Below, piece by piece: positions 10,780 to 19,312 of a stretch of 64,000 nucleotides of DNA. Source of the DNA: an uncultured Bacteroidota bacterium. Lineage in GTDB: Bacteria; Bacteroidota; Bacteroidia; 2-12-FULL-35-15. The translations under genes and the position numbers were made by a program. Within the stretch, counting starts at the first letter, position 1, and each line of letters opens with the position of its first letter. A model generated the notes under the pieces. The model did no database searches, had not been told where the DNA came from, and saw only the letters and a list, made by a program, of their open reading frames with translations. Where the stretch lies: positions 1 through 64,000 of the forward strand of contig CAIYIS010000048.1 of the NCBI GenBank assembly GCA_903926385.1. The letters are read 5' to 3'.

Positions 10780-11970
10780 TTACTGTTTTCGGTATAGGGC
10801 GTAGAGTGCTGTGGTGTAATTATGATAGGTGTTTTCTCCGCCCAATCTTGCTATCTCTCCAAACCCGTACATTCCAAGCCATGGAGGACAAACTCCATTT
10901 TCTGAAAACGGAAATTGCATTTTATTCACCAATTCTTCTTTCAACACACGGTTGAACAAAAACCGACCTCTGGCCAAACAGTCGGCATGAAACATAGCCA
11001 CCAGTTTGCGGCCTTTTATTCGTTCCACCATAGTGGCCACCATTCGGTCCATTTCTTTAAATATCAACTCCTCGTCACGAGTAGTAAGCCATAATTTAGT
11101 GCCTTCGGCAATGTCGGTGGCGTAATACATGGTATCGTCCACTCGTTTGGTCACCACTTTTAAGATGTGCTGGTTTCCGTATTCCTTAGCTAATTCTGGA
11201 CTCAGTTTTTCGGCCAAAGCACCCACAGGTATTGTATCGCCACAGGTGGAAGTGGCCGGCAAACCAAGGCGTTGTGTAAACTCGGTCCAAGCTGGTTTTT
11301 CGTCTAGTTCTATTATCTGATTTCCGTTGGCTTTGGTTACCGTCATGGGTTCACCTATTGCCACAAAACCGTGTGTAGCTTGAGTATCTACAGCAAGTGT
11401 AGGGTCCGAAAAACCAACCATAAACACGCCATGTTCGTACACTTTATCTTCCACCAACTGATAGCTGATTACCCCTTTCATATTATCGGCCGAAGTGGCT
11501 CCAAAAATGGTTACTTCTTTACCAAAAACCGATTCGATGGCTGCTATACAACGATCGTTGGCAATGTCTATTCCCGATGCCAGAAAATAAATCATGTTTA
11601 TTCCCTTGTCTTTTGCATACAGGTCTTTGGCCACTTCCAAACTTTTTTCGTACGAATTATGCCCATAAATACCATCGGCAGATGCCACTGCTATTTCTTT
11701 TCCACGTACAGCCATAATGGCAATGTCTTTCATAGATTCGCTCACTCCTTCGCTGCCTATAATGCCGCAACACGAAGCTCCAACCACTTTGGCTCTGGGT
11801 GCCATGGCTCTTATCTGTTCGGATATTTCCAAAAAATCATGACCTATGGAGGCATGAACAATTACCAAATCGCAATTTGCGGAGGAGTAGCCAAGAGCGG
11901 TTTCCATACATTCTATAACCCCTCTTTTGGCATTTACGGTGCGAGTGCTCGCTGAAAAAAAGTTTAACAT
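10780..11970 (-). CDS. FIST N/C-domain sensory protein
   Basis: N-term LVIVHASIGHDFLEISEQIRAMAPRAKVVGASCCGIIGSEGVSESMKDIAIMAV; C-term LVAMFHADCLARGRFLFNRVLKEELVNKMQFPFSENGVCPPWLGMYGFGEIARLGGENTYHNYTTALYAL. Confidence 0.9.
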   Translation of the reverse strand: MLNFFSASTRTVNAKRGVIECMETALGYSSANCDLVIVHASIGHDFLEISEQIRAMAPRAKVVGASCCGIIGSEGVSESMKDIAIMAVRGKEIAVASADGIYGHNSYEKSLEVAKDLYAKDKGINMIYFLASGIDIANDRCIAAIESVFGKEVTIFGATSADNMKGVISYQLVEDKVYEHGVFMVGFSDPTLAVDTQATHGFVAIGEPMTVTKANGNQIIELDEKPAWTEFTQRLGLPATSTCGDTIPVGALAEKLSPELAKEYGNQHILKVVTKRVDDTMYYATDIAEGTKLWLTTRDEELIFKEMDRMVATMVERIKGRKLVAMFHADCLARGRFLFNRVLKEELVNKMQFPFSENGVCPPWLGMYGFGEIARLGGENTYHNYTTALYALYRKQ

Positions 11971-12061
11971 GTTGCTTTGTTTTTTATGGTTCTACTTATA
12001 TTTTGAATTATTAATTTTTTCGTAACTTCTCTTGTTTGATTTTGAGTTAAATGTTATTTTG

Positions 12062-12083
12062 TAATGTGACTATTATCACATTA
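12062..12083. promoter_or_regulatory. CRP-like palindromic site upstream of FIST-kinase-regulator operon
   Basis: TAATGTGA-CTATTA-TCACATTA: perfect 8-bp arms containing TGTGA-N6-TCACA, about 90-115 bp upstream of the FIST ORF start at 11970. Confidence 0.55.
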
Positions 12084-12252
12084 ATGTCATGCGAAAGCTT
12101 TAGTGTTAGGCAATATTATACAGAACAATAATCTATCGTTTTACTTTTCGTTGAAAACAATAATTTATTCGCCCAAATTATTTAAATCACCGCCCTATCA
12201 TTTTACGGGGTTTTCTTTCTTGCTCCTACATCCATAGTAAGGTATAGCATAG

Positions 12253-12480
12253 GGCATAATCAGGAAAAGGCATATATTGGATGCCCGAGATAGCCGAAAA
12301 ATGTTACTTTTTGATGAAAGTGTTAACGAAGATGGCGATAAAACTTTACTATGGACAATAAGTGTAACCCAAGATAGCAATAAAATAAATTTTTGGCAGA
12401 AGTCGGGAATACAAATTGGCGATAAAATAAGTTTTTGGCAGATAATGGGTACCCGATATGGCCAAAAAATGAATTTTTGA
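12253..12480 (+). repeat. Degenerate 42-bp tandem array (5 full units plus partial), array 1
   Basis: Units start 12253, 12295, 12337, 12379, 12421, 12463; e.g. GATAAAATAAGTTTTTGGCAGATAATGGGTACCCGATATGGC; translates as (D/N)K-x-x-F-W-Q...G repeats in frame. Confidence 0.8.
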
Positions 12481-12929
12481 CGACTTGTCATCGCCCCTTC
12501 TTCCTCCGCCTTACTTGTGTAAAACTACTTGTATTTTATGGTTATATTTAATCGCAACCTGCAACCCGCAATTTGAAATCTGAAATTTTGTCCCCTCGGA
12601 TATTTGAATTCACTCAGCCGACAAAAGTTATATCTGAACGAAATTATTATGTTTTGTCATTTGCTTACAATACATTTGTAGCAGAAACCTTATACAAGTA
12701 GTAAAACTAACCGACTGGGCGAAAGCCAAAAATGGAAGCACAACAAAACTCCGATGTTGCCATTATTGGTAAATAAAAAAAGTCTAATCAGCATTTAATG
12801 ATGTTACGCTAGCCCGCTTTTTAAACCGATGATAGCAAAACGAACTTACCCTGCTCCACCAACGGGTTTGCATTTATTTAATAAAATATAATAATCTTTA
12901 TCTGTTGAAATTGGTAAGTAAACTATCGA

Positions 12930-14036
12930 ATGAACACGCAGAAGAATAAATACAAGAAGGAGTCGGAAGTAATAAACCAACTTGGGCTGAAAGTGGCAGA
13001 TAATGTGGATTCTTTGTTGGCCTATTGGGACAAAGACCAGATTTGCAGGTTTGCAAATTATGCCTTTTTCAAGAAATTTGGTAAAACACGAGAAGAGTTA
13101 ATAGGCAAATACAATCTTCGCGAACTCTTGGGAGAGGAGGCTTATAAGGAAGCCCATAAATATGTGCAGGGAGTTTTAAAAGGCAATACTCAGGAGTTTG
13201 AAAATTCGATAGTATTTAAAGAAAACGAAAGACGTCAACTATTGGTTACCTATATTCCGGATAAAGAGGGTGAAGAGGTAAAAGGTTTTTTTGTTAAAGT
13301 AAGTGATATTACCGAAATCAAGCAAGCTCATGAGCGAGAAACGAAGTGTGCCATTTTGAAAGGAAAAAACCAGGAAATGGATTCGTTTGCAAAAATAATA
13401 TCTCACGACATTCGCGAACCTATGCTTAACATAAAGCAATACCTGATGTTGTTGGTTAACGAGTGTCGACCACATTTGGATGTGGAGGCAGTGAGTTATG
13501 TTACCGGTATGTTCCGGGCCCTCGAACGAATGGACACACTTACTCAAGGCTTGCTCAATTATTCTATATTAAGTCAAACCAAAATACTCGAACAGGTAGA
13601 TAGTAATGAGGTAATAAAACGGGTATTAAAAAAATTGGACTTGACCATACAGGAAACAAAAGCAGTTATTAAGTTAGAAAACCTGCCTGTGCTCAATGCT
13701 TTTCTTTTTGAATTGGGCATTTTGTTCGAAAATTTGATTGCAAATGCTATTAAATTCAGGCGAGGAAGTGTAATTCCCGAAATAACCATTGCGGCCACTC
13801 CATTACACAAAGGCTGGCAATTTGAAGTAAAAGATAACGGAATAGGGATAGACGAAAATCAACGCGAGAAAATTTTTAATTTGTTTCAACGCTTGCACAG
13901 CCGCAAAGAATACGAAGGAACGGGTATTGGACTTGGTTATTGCAAAAAAATAGTAGAACTTCATAATGGCAGCATTTGGGTAGAATCTGTTCCGGGCGAA
14001 TGGAGCACTTTTTATTTTACTGTTTTTACCGTATAA
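12930..14036 (+). CDS. PAS-domain sensor histidine kinase (paralogue A)
   Basis: PAS region CRFANYAFFKKFGKTREELIGKY; ISHDIREPMLNIKQYLML; NLIANAIKFRR; VKDNGIGIDENQREKIFNLFQRLHSRKEYEGTGIGLGYCKKIVELHNGSIWVES. Confidence 0.95.
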   Translation: MNTQKNKYKKESEVINQLGLKVADNVDSLLAYWDKDQICRFANYAFFKKFGKTREELIGKYNLRELLGEEAYKEAHKYVQGVLKGNTQEFENSIVFKENERRQLLVTYIPDKEGEEVKGFFVKVSDITEIKQAHERETKCAILKGKNQEMDSFAKIISHDIREPMLNIKQYLMLLVNECRPHLDVEAVSYVTGMFRALERMDTLTQGLLNYSILSQTKILEQVDSNEVIKRVLKKLDLTIQETKAVIKLENLPVLNAFLFELGILFENLIANAIKFRRGSVIPEITIAATPLHKGWQFEVKDNGIGIDENQREKIFNLFQRLHSRKEYEGTGIGLGYCKKIVELHNGSIWVESVPGEWSTFYFTVFTV

Positions 14037-14046
14037 ATAACAAACT

Positions 14047-14478
14047 ATGATGAGAAAAATAAAATGTGTACTATTGGTGGATGACGATGAAGACTGTCAT
14101 TTTTTTCATCAACGATTGCTTACTAAAATGAATTGCACCGAAAAAATTGCACTTGCCAATGACGGAAAAGAAGCCATAAATTATATTCACGATGCCATAG
14201 CGGGAAACAATACACTTCCCGAATTAATTTTTCTGGACATCAATATGCCTGGAATGAACGGATGGGATTTTTTGGACGAATTCGAAAAGTTGGACGAAAG
14301 TGTAAAAAATAAAATTATCATAATCATATTAACCACCTCCATTCATCCTGCCGATAAAAACAAATCATTAGAATATAAAACCGTGTCAGACTTTCAGCTA
14401 AAATTCCTTTCGGTAACCACATTGGATGGTATTGTTTCCCGATATTTTGGCGAAAATACCAATTTCCCTTTACAGTAA
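14047..14478 (+). CDS. Single-domain response regulator (paralogue A)
   Basis: VLLVDDDEDCHFFHQRLL; LPELIFLDINMPGMNGWDFLDEFEKL; IIIILTTSIHPADK. Confidence 0.95.
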   Translation: MMRKIKCVLLVDDDEDCHFFHQRLLTKMNCTEKIALANDGKEAINYIHDAIAGNNTLPELIFLDINMPGMNGWDFLDEFEKLDESVKNKIIIIILTTSIHPADKNKSLEYKTVSDFQLKFLSVTTLDGIVSRYFGENTNFPLQ

Positions 14479-14687
14479 TTGTGCTTCGGTAGCGTTCCAA
14501 TTAGAGAATTCATAATCCTTTTTTCAACAAAAGCGGTTAAATATAAATTACCAACACGGCACCGGTGGTGTCTTTTATCTAAAGTTTTAAATCAAAAAAG
14601 TACTAGGTTAGCAAATAATATTATTTTTACGCATTTTTTAAAAAGGAGAATACTAATAGGCTTGAAATTGTTTTAGTAAGCAATAAA

Positions 14688-15791
14688 ATGAATACCGAAA
14701 AAAATAGATACAATAACGAGTCGCTCGAAATAAACCATCTTGGCTTGATAGTGGCCGATAACGCGAAGTCGTTGTTAGCATATTGGGATAAAGATCAAAT
14801 TTGTCGATTTGCGAATAATACATATTACACCCGTTTTGGTAAAACACGAGAAGATTTAATTGGCAAATACAAACTTCGGGAGCTAGTGGGTGAAGAAAGT
14901 TATGCCAGAATACACCCTTATGTGCAAGAGGTATTGAAAGGCAAAGATCAGCAGTTTGAACATACTATTGTAAATCTGGAAGGAGAAACACGTCAAACAA
15001 AAGTTACCTATACTCCCGATATAGAAGATGGAGAGGTAAAAGGCTTTTTTGTTAAGTCGATAGACATTACAGAACTCAAACAGGCCCATGAGCATGAAAA
15101 AAATATAGCCATTCTTCAGGAGAAAAATAAGGAAATGGATGCTTTTGCAAAAATTATATCTCACGATCTCCGAGAGCCTTTGCTTAACATAAAACAATAC
15201 CTTATGCTTATAGATAACGAGTACAAACATCATTTGGAAGAGTCGGCTATAGGTTATATTAATGGTATCCATAGGTCGCTCGAACGAATGGAAATGCTTA
15301 CCGAGGGTTTGCTCAATTATTCAATATTAAGCCAAGCTAAAGAGCTAGAACAGGTGGATAGTAATGAAGTATTAAATCGGGTACTGGAAAAACTAGAATT
15401 AACCATTCAGGAAACAAACGCTTTTATTAAGGCAGAAAACCTGCCAATACTTAATGCTTATAAATTCGAATTTGGTATTTTGCTCGAAAATTTGATTACA
15501 AATGCCATAAAATACAGGAGGGAGAATACAATTCCCGAAATAGCTATTTCGGCAGTTCCGTTGCATAAGGGGTGGCAAATTGAAGTAAAAGATAACGGAA
15601 TAGGAATAGAAGAGAAAAATCTTGAAAAAATATTTAACATGTTTCAGCGATTGCATAACCGCAAAGAATACGAAGGAACTGGTATAGGACTTGGTTATTG
15701 CAAAAAAATAGTAGAACTTCATAAAGGCACTATTTGGGTAGAATCCATCCCGGGGTTATCGAGCACGTTTTATTTTACTATATTCGCATAA
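14688..15791 (+). CDS. PAS-domain sensor histidine kinase (paralogue B)
   Basis: Closely similar to 12930..14036 throughout; ISHDLREPLLNIKQYLMLIDNEY; VKDNGIGIEEKNLEKIFNMFQRLHNRKEYEGTGIGLGYCKK. Confidence 0.95.
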   Translation: MNTEKNRYNNESLEINHLGLIVADNAKSLLAYWDKDQICRFANNTYYTRFGKTREDLIGKYKLRELVGEESYARIHPYVQEVLKGKDQQFEHTIVNLEGETRQTKVTYTPDIEDGEVKGFFVKSIDITELKQAHEHEKNIAILQEKNKEMDAFAKIISHDLREPLLNIKQYLMLIDNEYKHHLEESAIGYINGIHRSLERMEMLTEGLLNYSILSQAKELEQVDSNEVLNRVLEKLELTIQETNAFIKAENLPILNAYKFEFGILLENLITNAIKYRRENTIPEIAISAVPLHKGWQIEVKDNGIGIEEKNLEKIFNMFQRLHNRKEYEGTGIGLGYCKKIVELHKGTIWVESIPGLSSTFYFTIFA

Positions 15792-15806
15792 TTACATTAA
15801 CTTACT

Positions 15807-16238
15807 TTGATGAAAATAATAAATTGTGTATTGTTGGTAGATGATGATGAAGATTGTCATTTTTTTCATCAACGATTGCTAAATAAAATGGATTGCATGC
15901 AAGAAATTGCTGTAACCAGAAACGGTCAGGAGGCCATCAATTATATGCATGGTGCTGTTGCCGGAAATAATACTCTGCCTGATATAATTTTTCTGGATAT
16001 AAATATGCCAGTGATGAACGGATGGGATTTTTTGGACGAATTCGAAAAGCTAGACGAAAGTATAAAAAATAAAATTATCATAATCATATTAACCACATCC
16101 ATTCATCCTGCCGATAAAGACAAGTCGTTAGAATATAAAAGTGTTTCGGAATTTCAGCTAAAATATCTATCGAAAGAAGCATTGGAAAGTATCCTTTCTC
16201 GACATTTTAAAGAAAATACTGAATTGCCAGTACATTAA
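15807..16238 (+). CDS. Single-domain response regulator (paralogue B)
   Basis: Close paralogue of 14047..14478: CVLLVDDDEDCHFFHQRLLNKMDC; IIFLDINMPVMNGWDFLDEFEKL. Confidence 0.95.
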   Translation: MMKIINCVLLVDDDEDCHFFHQRLLNKMDCMQEIAVTRNGQEAINYMHGAVAGNNTLPDIIFLDINMPVMNGWDFLDEFEKLDESIKNKIIIIILTTSIHPADKDKSLEYKSVSEFQLKYLSKEALESILSRHFKENTELPVH

Positions 16239-16300
16239 TCGCGTATTTGTAATTCAGGTATTTATATCAGAAAGTAAAATAGGTGCTGAAAACCCCTATA

Positions 16301-16327
16301 AAGCCTCGAATTTATTAGAGGCTTTTT
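16301..16327 (+). terminator. Rho-independent terminator
   Basis: AAGCCTC-gaatttatta-GAGGCTTTTTT. Confidence 0.8.
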
Positions 16328-16407
16328 TATAACTATCCAAGCTCAATCATGAAATCTATTATCTCAAATCTCATTTCTCAAATCTGTTTACTTTCCAACT
16401 TTAAGTT

Positions 16408-16415
16408 TATCTTTG
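16408..16415 (+). promoter_or_regulatory. Candidate -7 element TATCTTTG upstream of the epimerase gene
   Basis: TAnnTTTG match 17 bp before ATG at 16432; no convincing -33 checked. Confidence 0.4.
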
Positions 16416-16431
16416 TCGTCTAATTGACAAT

Positions 16432-17400
16432 ATGAGTAAAGAAAAGTTTTTAATAACCGGTTTTTCGGGTTTTGTGAGTAAACATTTTTTGGATTATATG
16501 GAAAGAAATAAAATATTTTCGGAAGTGCTGGGAGTGGATATTGCAGAATCTAGTCTGGTTCAGGACAGGTATGAGTATGTTTCGTGGGTTTTTAAGAAAA
16601 TAAACTTACTCAATAAGGAAGATGTGGAGAGGGTGATAACGGAGTTTAAGCCCCAATATGTGTTGCATCTTGCATCGAACAGCAGTGTAGCCATGAGTTG
16701 GAAAAAGCCTGTAGAAAGTTTTACAAACAATACCAATATTTTTTTGAATCTGATAGAAACCATCCGACTGTTAAATATCAATTGCCGGGTATTGTCTATT
16801 GGTTCGTCAGAGGAATATGGAAATGTAAGCACAGATGATTTGCCGCTTCGCGAAGATCATGCTTTGAATCCGGTTAGTCCGTATGCAGTGGCCAGGGTGT
16901 CGCAAGAAATGCTGTCGAAAGTATATGTGGATAGTTACGGGATGGATATAGTGCTCACCCGTTCGTTCAATCATATCGGTTCGTATCAGAAAGATATTTT
17001 TGTTATTTCTTCGTTTGCCAAACAACTGATAGCATTAAGCAAAAAGAAGGGAGAGGACAAGGATATGACCACAGGCGATACTTCTATAGTAAGAGATTTT
17101 GTGGATGTGAGAGATGTGGTGCATGCTTATTATCTTTTGTTTAAAAAAGGGGAGAAAGGGCAGCTATATAATGTGTGTACGGGCAAAGGTACTTCACTTG
17201 AACATGCAATTGAAATAATGGCAGAGGAATTGAGAATAAAAGTAACTCATCATACCGATGCAGCGTTAGTGAGGCCTAATGACAATAAAATAATTCTTGG
17301 ATCGTTTGATAAAATTAAGCGCGACACAGGCTGGCAGCCTTCGTTTACTATAAATGATAGTTTGAAAGAAGTGTTGAACTTTTACTTGAAAATGGAATAG
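16432..17400 (+). CDS. NAD-dependent epimerase/dehydratase (GDP-mannose 4,6-dehydratase/RMD-like SDR)
   Basis: FLITGFSGFVSKHFLDYM; SIGSSEEYGNV; PYAVARVSQEMLSKVYVDSYGMDIVLTRSFNHIG; IVRDFVDVRDVVHAYYLL. Confidence 0.88.
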   Translation: MSKEKFLITGFSGFVSKHFLDYMERNKIFSEVLGVDIAESSLVQDRYEYVSWVFKKINLLNKEDVERVITEFKPQYVLHLASNSSVAMSWKKPVESFTNNTNIFLNLIETIRLLNINCRVLSIGSSEEYGNVSTDDLPLREDHALNPVSPYAVARVSQEMLSKVYVDSYGMDIVLTRSFNHIGSYQKDIFVISSFAKQLIALSKKKGEDKDMTTGDTSIVRDFVDVRDVVHAYYLLFKKGEKGQLYNVCTGKGTSLEHAIEIMAEELRIKVTHHTDAALVRPNDNKIILGSFDKIKRDTGWQPSFTINDSLKEVLNFYLKME

Positions 17401-17406
17401 AGTGTT

Positions 17407-18087
17407 CTATTTCTTTACCACATTATCTCCACCCATAAGTACAAACTGAACAATGTTGGCTCCCATTTTTAAAGCCTTTTGATGAGTTTCGGGCGAATCT
17501 TTATGCACTTCGAAACTTTCCCATCCATCACCCAAATCGCATTCGTAATCGTAAAAACATACCAATCGACCTTGATAGATTAGACCGAATGCTTGTGCTG
17601 TTTTGTTATCATGTTCATGTATTTTAGGTACCCCATTCGGGAAATCGAATTTCTGATGAAAAATAGGGTGACAAGTTGGTAACTCTACAAACTCGAGTTC
17701 AGGAAACACTCTCTTCATTTGAATGCGAATAAACTTGTCTATGCCATAATTATCGGATATTTCTAAAAAGCCACCGCCAATAAGGTATTTTCTGAGGTTT
17801 TCGGTTTCCTGAGCGTTAAATACCACATTGCCATGCCCGGTAATATGTACCAGCGGATAATTAAAAAGGTCGGGGCTGCCAACATCAACAATAGCCTGCT
17901 CAGGATTGATATTGGTTTTTAAATTATCGTTGCAAAATTTAATAAGATTAGGCAACGAAGTTTCGAGGTTGGCATACCAATCGCCACCGCCACTATATTT
18001 AAGCAATGCTATCTGATAAGTAGGAGCAGGGCTAAATGCAAAACAGCAAACCAGAACTGCAAGGAATAAGATTGATTTTTTTATCAT
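17407..18087 (-). CDS. DUF4159-type protein with signal peptide
   Basis: ALLKYSGGGDWYANLETSLPNLIKFCNDNLKTNINPEQAIVDVGSPDLFNYPLVHITGHGNV ... RKYLIGGGFLEISDNYGIDKFIRIQMKRVFPE. Confidence 0.75.
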   Translation of the reverse strand: MIKKSILFLAVLVCCFAFSPAPTYQIALLKYSGGGDWYANLETSLPNLIKFCNDNLKTNINPEQAIVDVGSPDLFNYPLVHITGHGNVVFNAQETENLRKYLIGGGFLEISDNYGIDKFIRIQMKRVFPELEFVELPTCHPIFHQKFDFPNGVPKIHEHDNKTAQAFGLIYQGRLVCFYDYECDLGDGWESFEVHKDSPETHQKALKMGANIVQFVLMGGDNVVKK

Positions 18088-18117
18088 TTAAATGCGATTT
18101 GTATAATGAATATATAT

Positions 18118-18360
18118 CTAGAGATTGGTTGATTTGGCTTCTTTTAACTGCAGGTACATTTCGTTGAATCGAGTCATTATTTTTTCGATAAAGGCTTCGT
18201 CCACCATTTTTGTGATGCCTTCAATTCCGTTAACTTCAGTGTGAGCAATTTTAAAAATTTGTTCCATTAGCCCTGCTTCGAATTTTATCTGATACTTATC
18301 GTTCATAGAAAATATCGTGATAGATACTTTTGTATGAGGAATATTGGCTATAACTCGCAT
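18118..18360 (-). CDS. Hypothetical protein
   Basis: ORF; start placed at MRVIANIPH after a GGGAGGAAC Shine-Dalgarno-like sequence rather than the ORF-track start at 18447. Confidence 0.55.
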   Translation of the reverse strand: MRVIANIPHTKVSITIFSMNDKYQIKFEAGLMEQIFKIAHTEVNGIEGITKMVDEAFIEKIMTRFNEMYLQLKEAKSTNL

Positions 18361-18477
18361 GTTCCTCCCTTCTGTCTTCCGGAATAGGAAGAGGTGATTA
18401 AGTAAAATATATACAATGTTTTTTTCTTCATTTATTTTGTTTTTCACCCCTCTTTTGGGGAGGTAAGAAAGCGTTTA

Positions 18478-18897
18478 TTATTTCTGTAATTTAAAAGGGC
18501 CACTGAAAATACTGGTTCCCTCGTCACCTTCTCTTCTTATTTTTGCTTGAATCTTAAACGCTAAATCGGCATAAAGTTTCAAATTGCTTTTGTGTAAAAA
18601 GGCAACGGCATTCTCGTCTCCGTTAATTATATTTGCAACTGCAGCCCAACAAAACTCTTTTTTATCCATCAGTAGTTTGAATGCCTTTTTGTCGTCCCAC
18701 ACAGCATTAACAAATGCAGCTAATACAGTATGTTTATTAACGAGCAAATATTCGAAAGCTTTCGGGTACCTGCTCGCGGCATCTCGCAATTGCACCAGCT
18801 CTTCATAATTGTTTCTCTGCAACCATTCTTTTGCATGAGTTTCGCCTTCTACCCAGGCTATCAGATTTTCTATAGCAATGTTTGGATATATTAACAT
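18478..18897 (-). CDS. Hypothetical protein
   Basis: ORF compactly arranged after the TfoX-like gene; start placed at MLIYPNIAIENL. Confidence 0.6.
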   Translation of the reverse strand: MLIYPNIAIENLIAWVEGETHAKEWLQRNNYEELVQLRDAASRYPKAFEYLLVNKHTVLAAFVNAVWDDKKAFKLLMDKKEFCWAAVANIINGDENAVAFLHKSNLKLYADLAFKIQAKIRREGDEGTSIFSGPFKLQK

Positions 18898-18907
18898 GTT
18901 CTTTCTT

Positions 18908-19288
18908 TTACTTTTTAATCTTCTGTTTCTTTGGTTTAGGAATTCTGCCAATACGTGTGTCTCCTTTTAAAATCAACTCACAGACAAGATTTACCTTTGT
19001 TTCGAAATCGTCATCATCTTTGTGCAATACCTGCCAGCTACTCAAATTTGTTTCGAATATTTTTATAGAACGCATCTTTGGAAATTCTTTTTTTAACGAA
19101 TCATGATGTTCTACTCCAGTTGCAAGCCATACCCCACTGTCGTCATCATCTTTATCACGCAAAATTAATACTATTTTATTCTCAATATAAACTCCGTAGG
19201 CTCCAAACATAGGTTTTACCATCGGATTGGCCGAAAACAAGTTTTCGATTACAAATTCAAATGGAATGTTTTTTTTCTTCTTTAACAT
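18908..19288 (-). CDS. TfoX/Sxy N-terminal-domain protein
   Basis: NPMVKPMFGAYGVYIENKIVLILRDKDDDDSGVWLATGVEHHDSLKKEFPKM. Confidence 0.75.
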   Translation of the reverse strand: MLKKKKNIPFEFVIENLFSANPMVKPMFGAYGVYIENKIVLILRDKDDDDSGVWLATGVEHHDSLKKEFPKMRSIKIFETNLSSWQVLHKDDDDFETKVNLVCELILKGDTRIGRIPKPKKQKIKK

Positions 19289-19312
19289 TGCATAATCAGA
19301 GAAAAAGTGGAC

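Noticed and set aside
11371-11955. 194-aa + strand ORF
   Set aside because: Antisense to the confident FIST-domain gene; composition (Cys/Tyr/Phe/His-rich) looks like an antisense shadow.
12671-12678. TACATTTG as promoter for the histidine kinase at 12930
   Set aside because: Matches TAnnTTTG but lacks a properly spaced TTG and would leave a leader of about 250 nt; not enough support.
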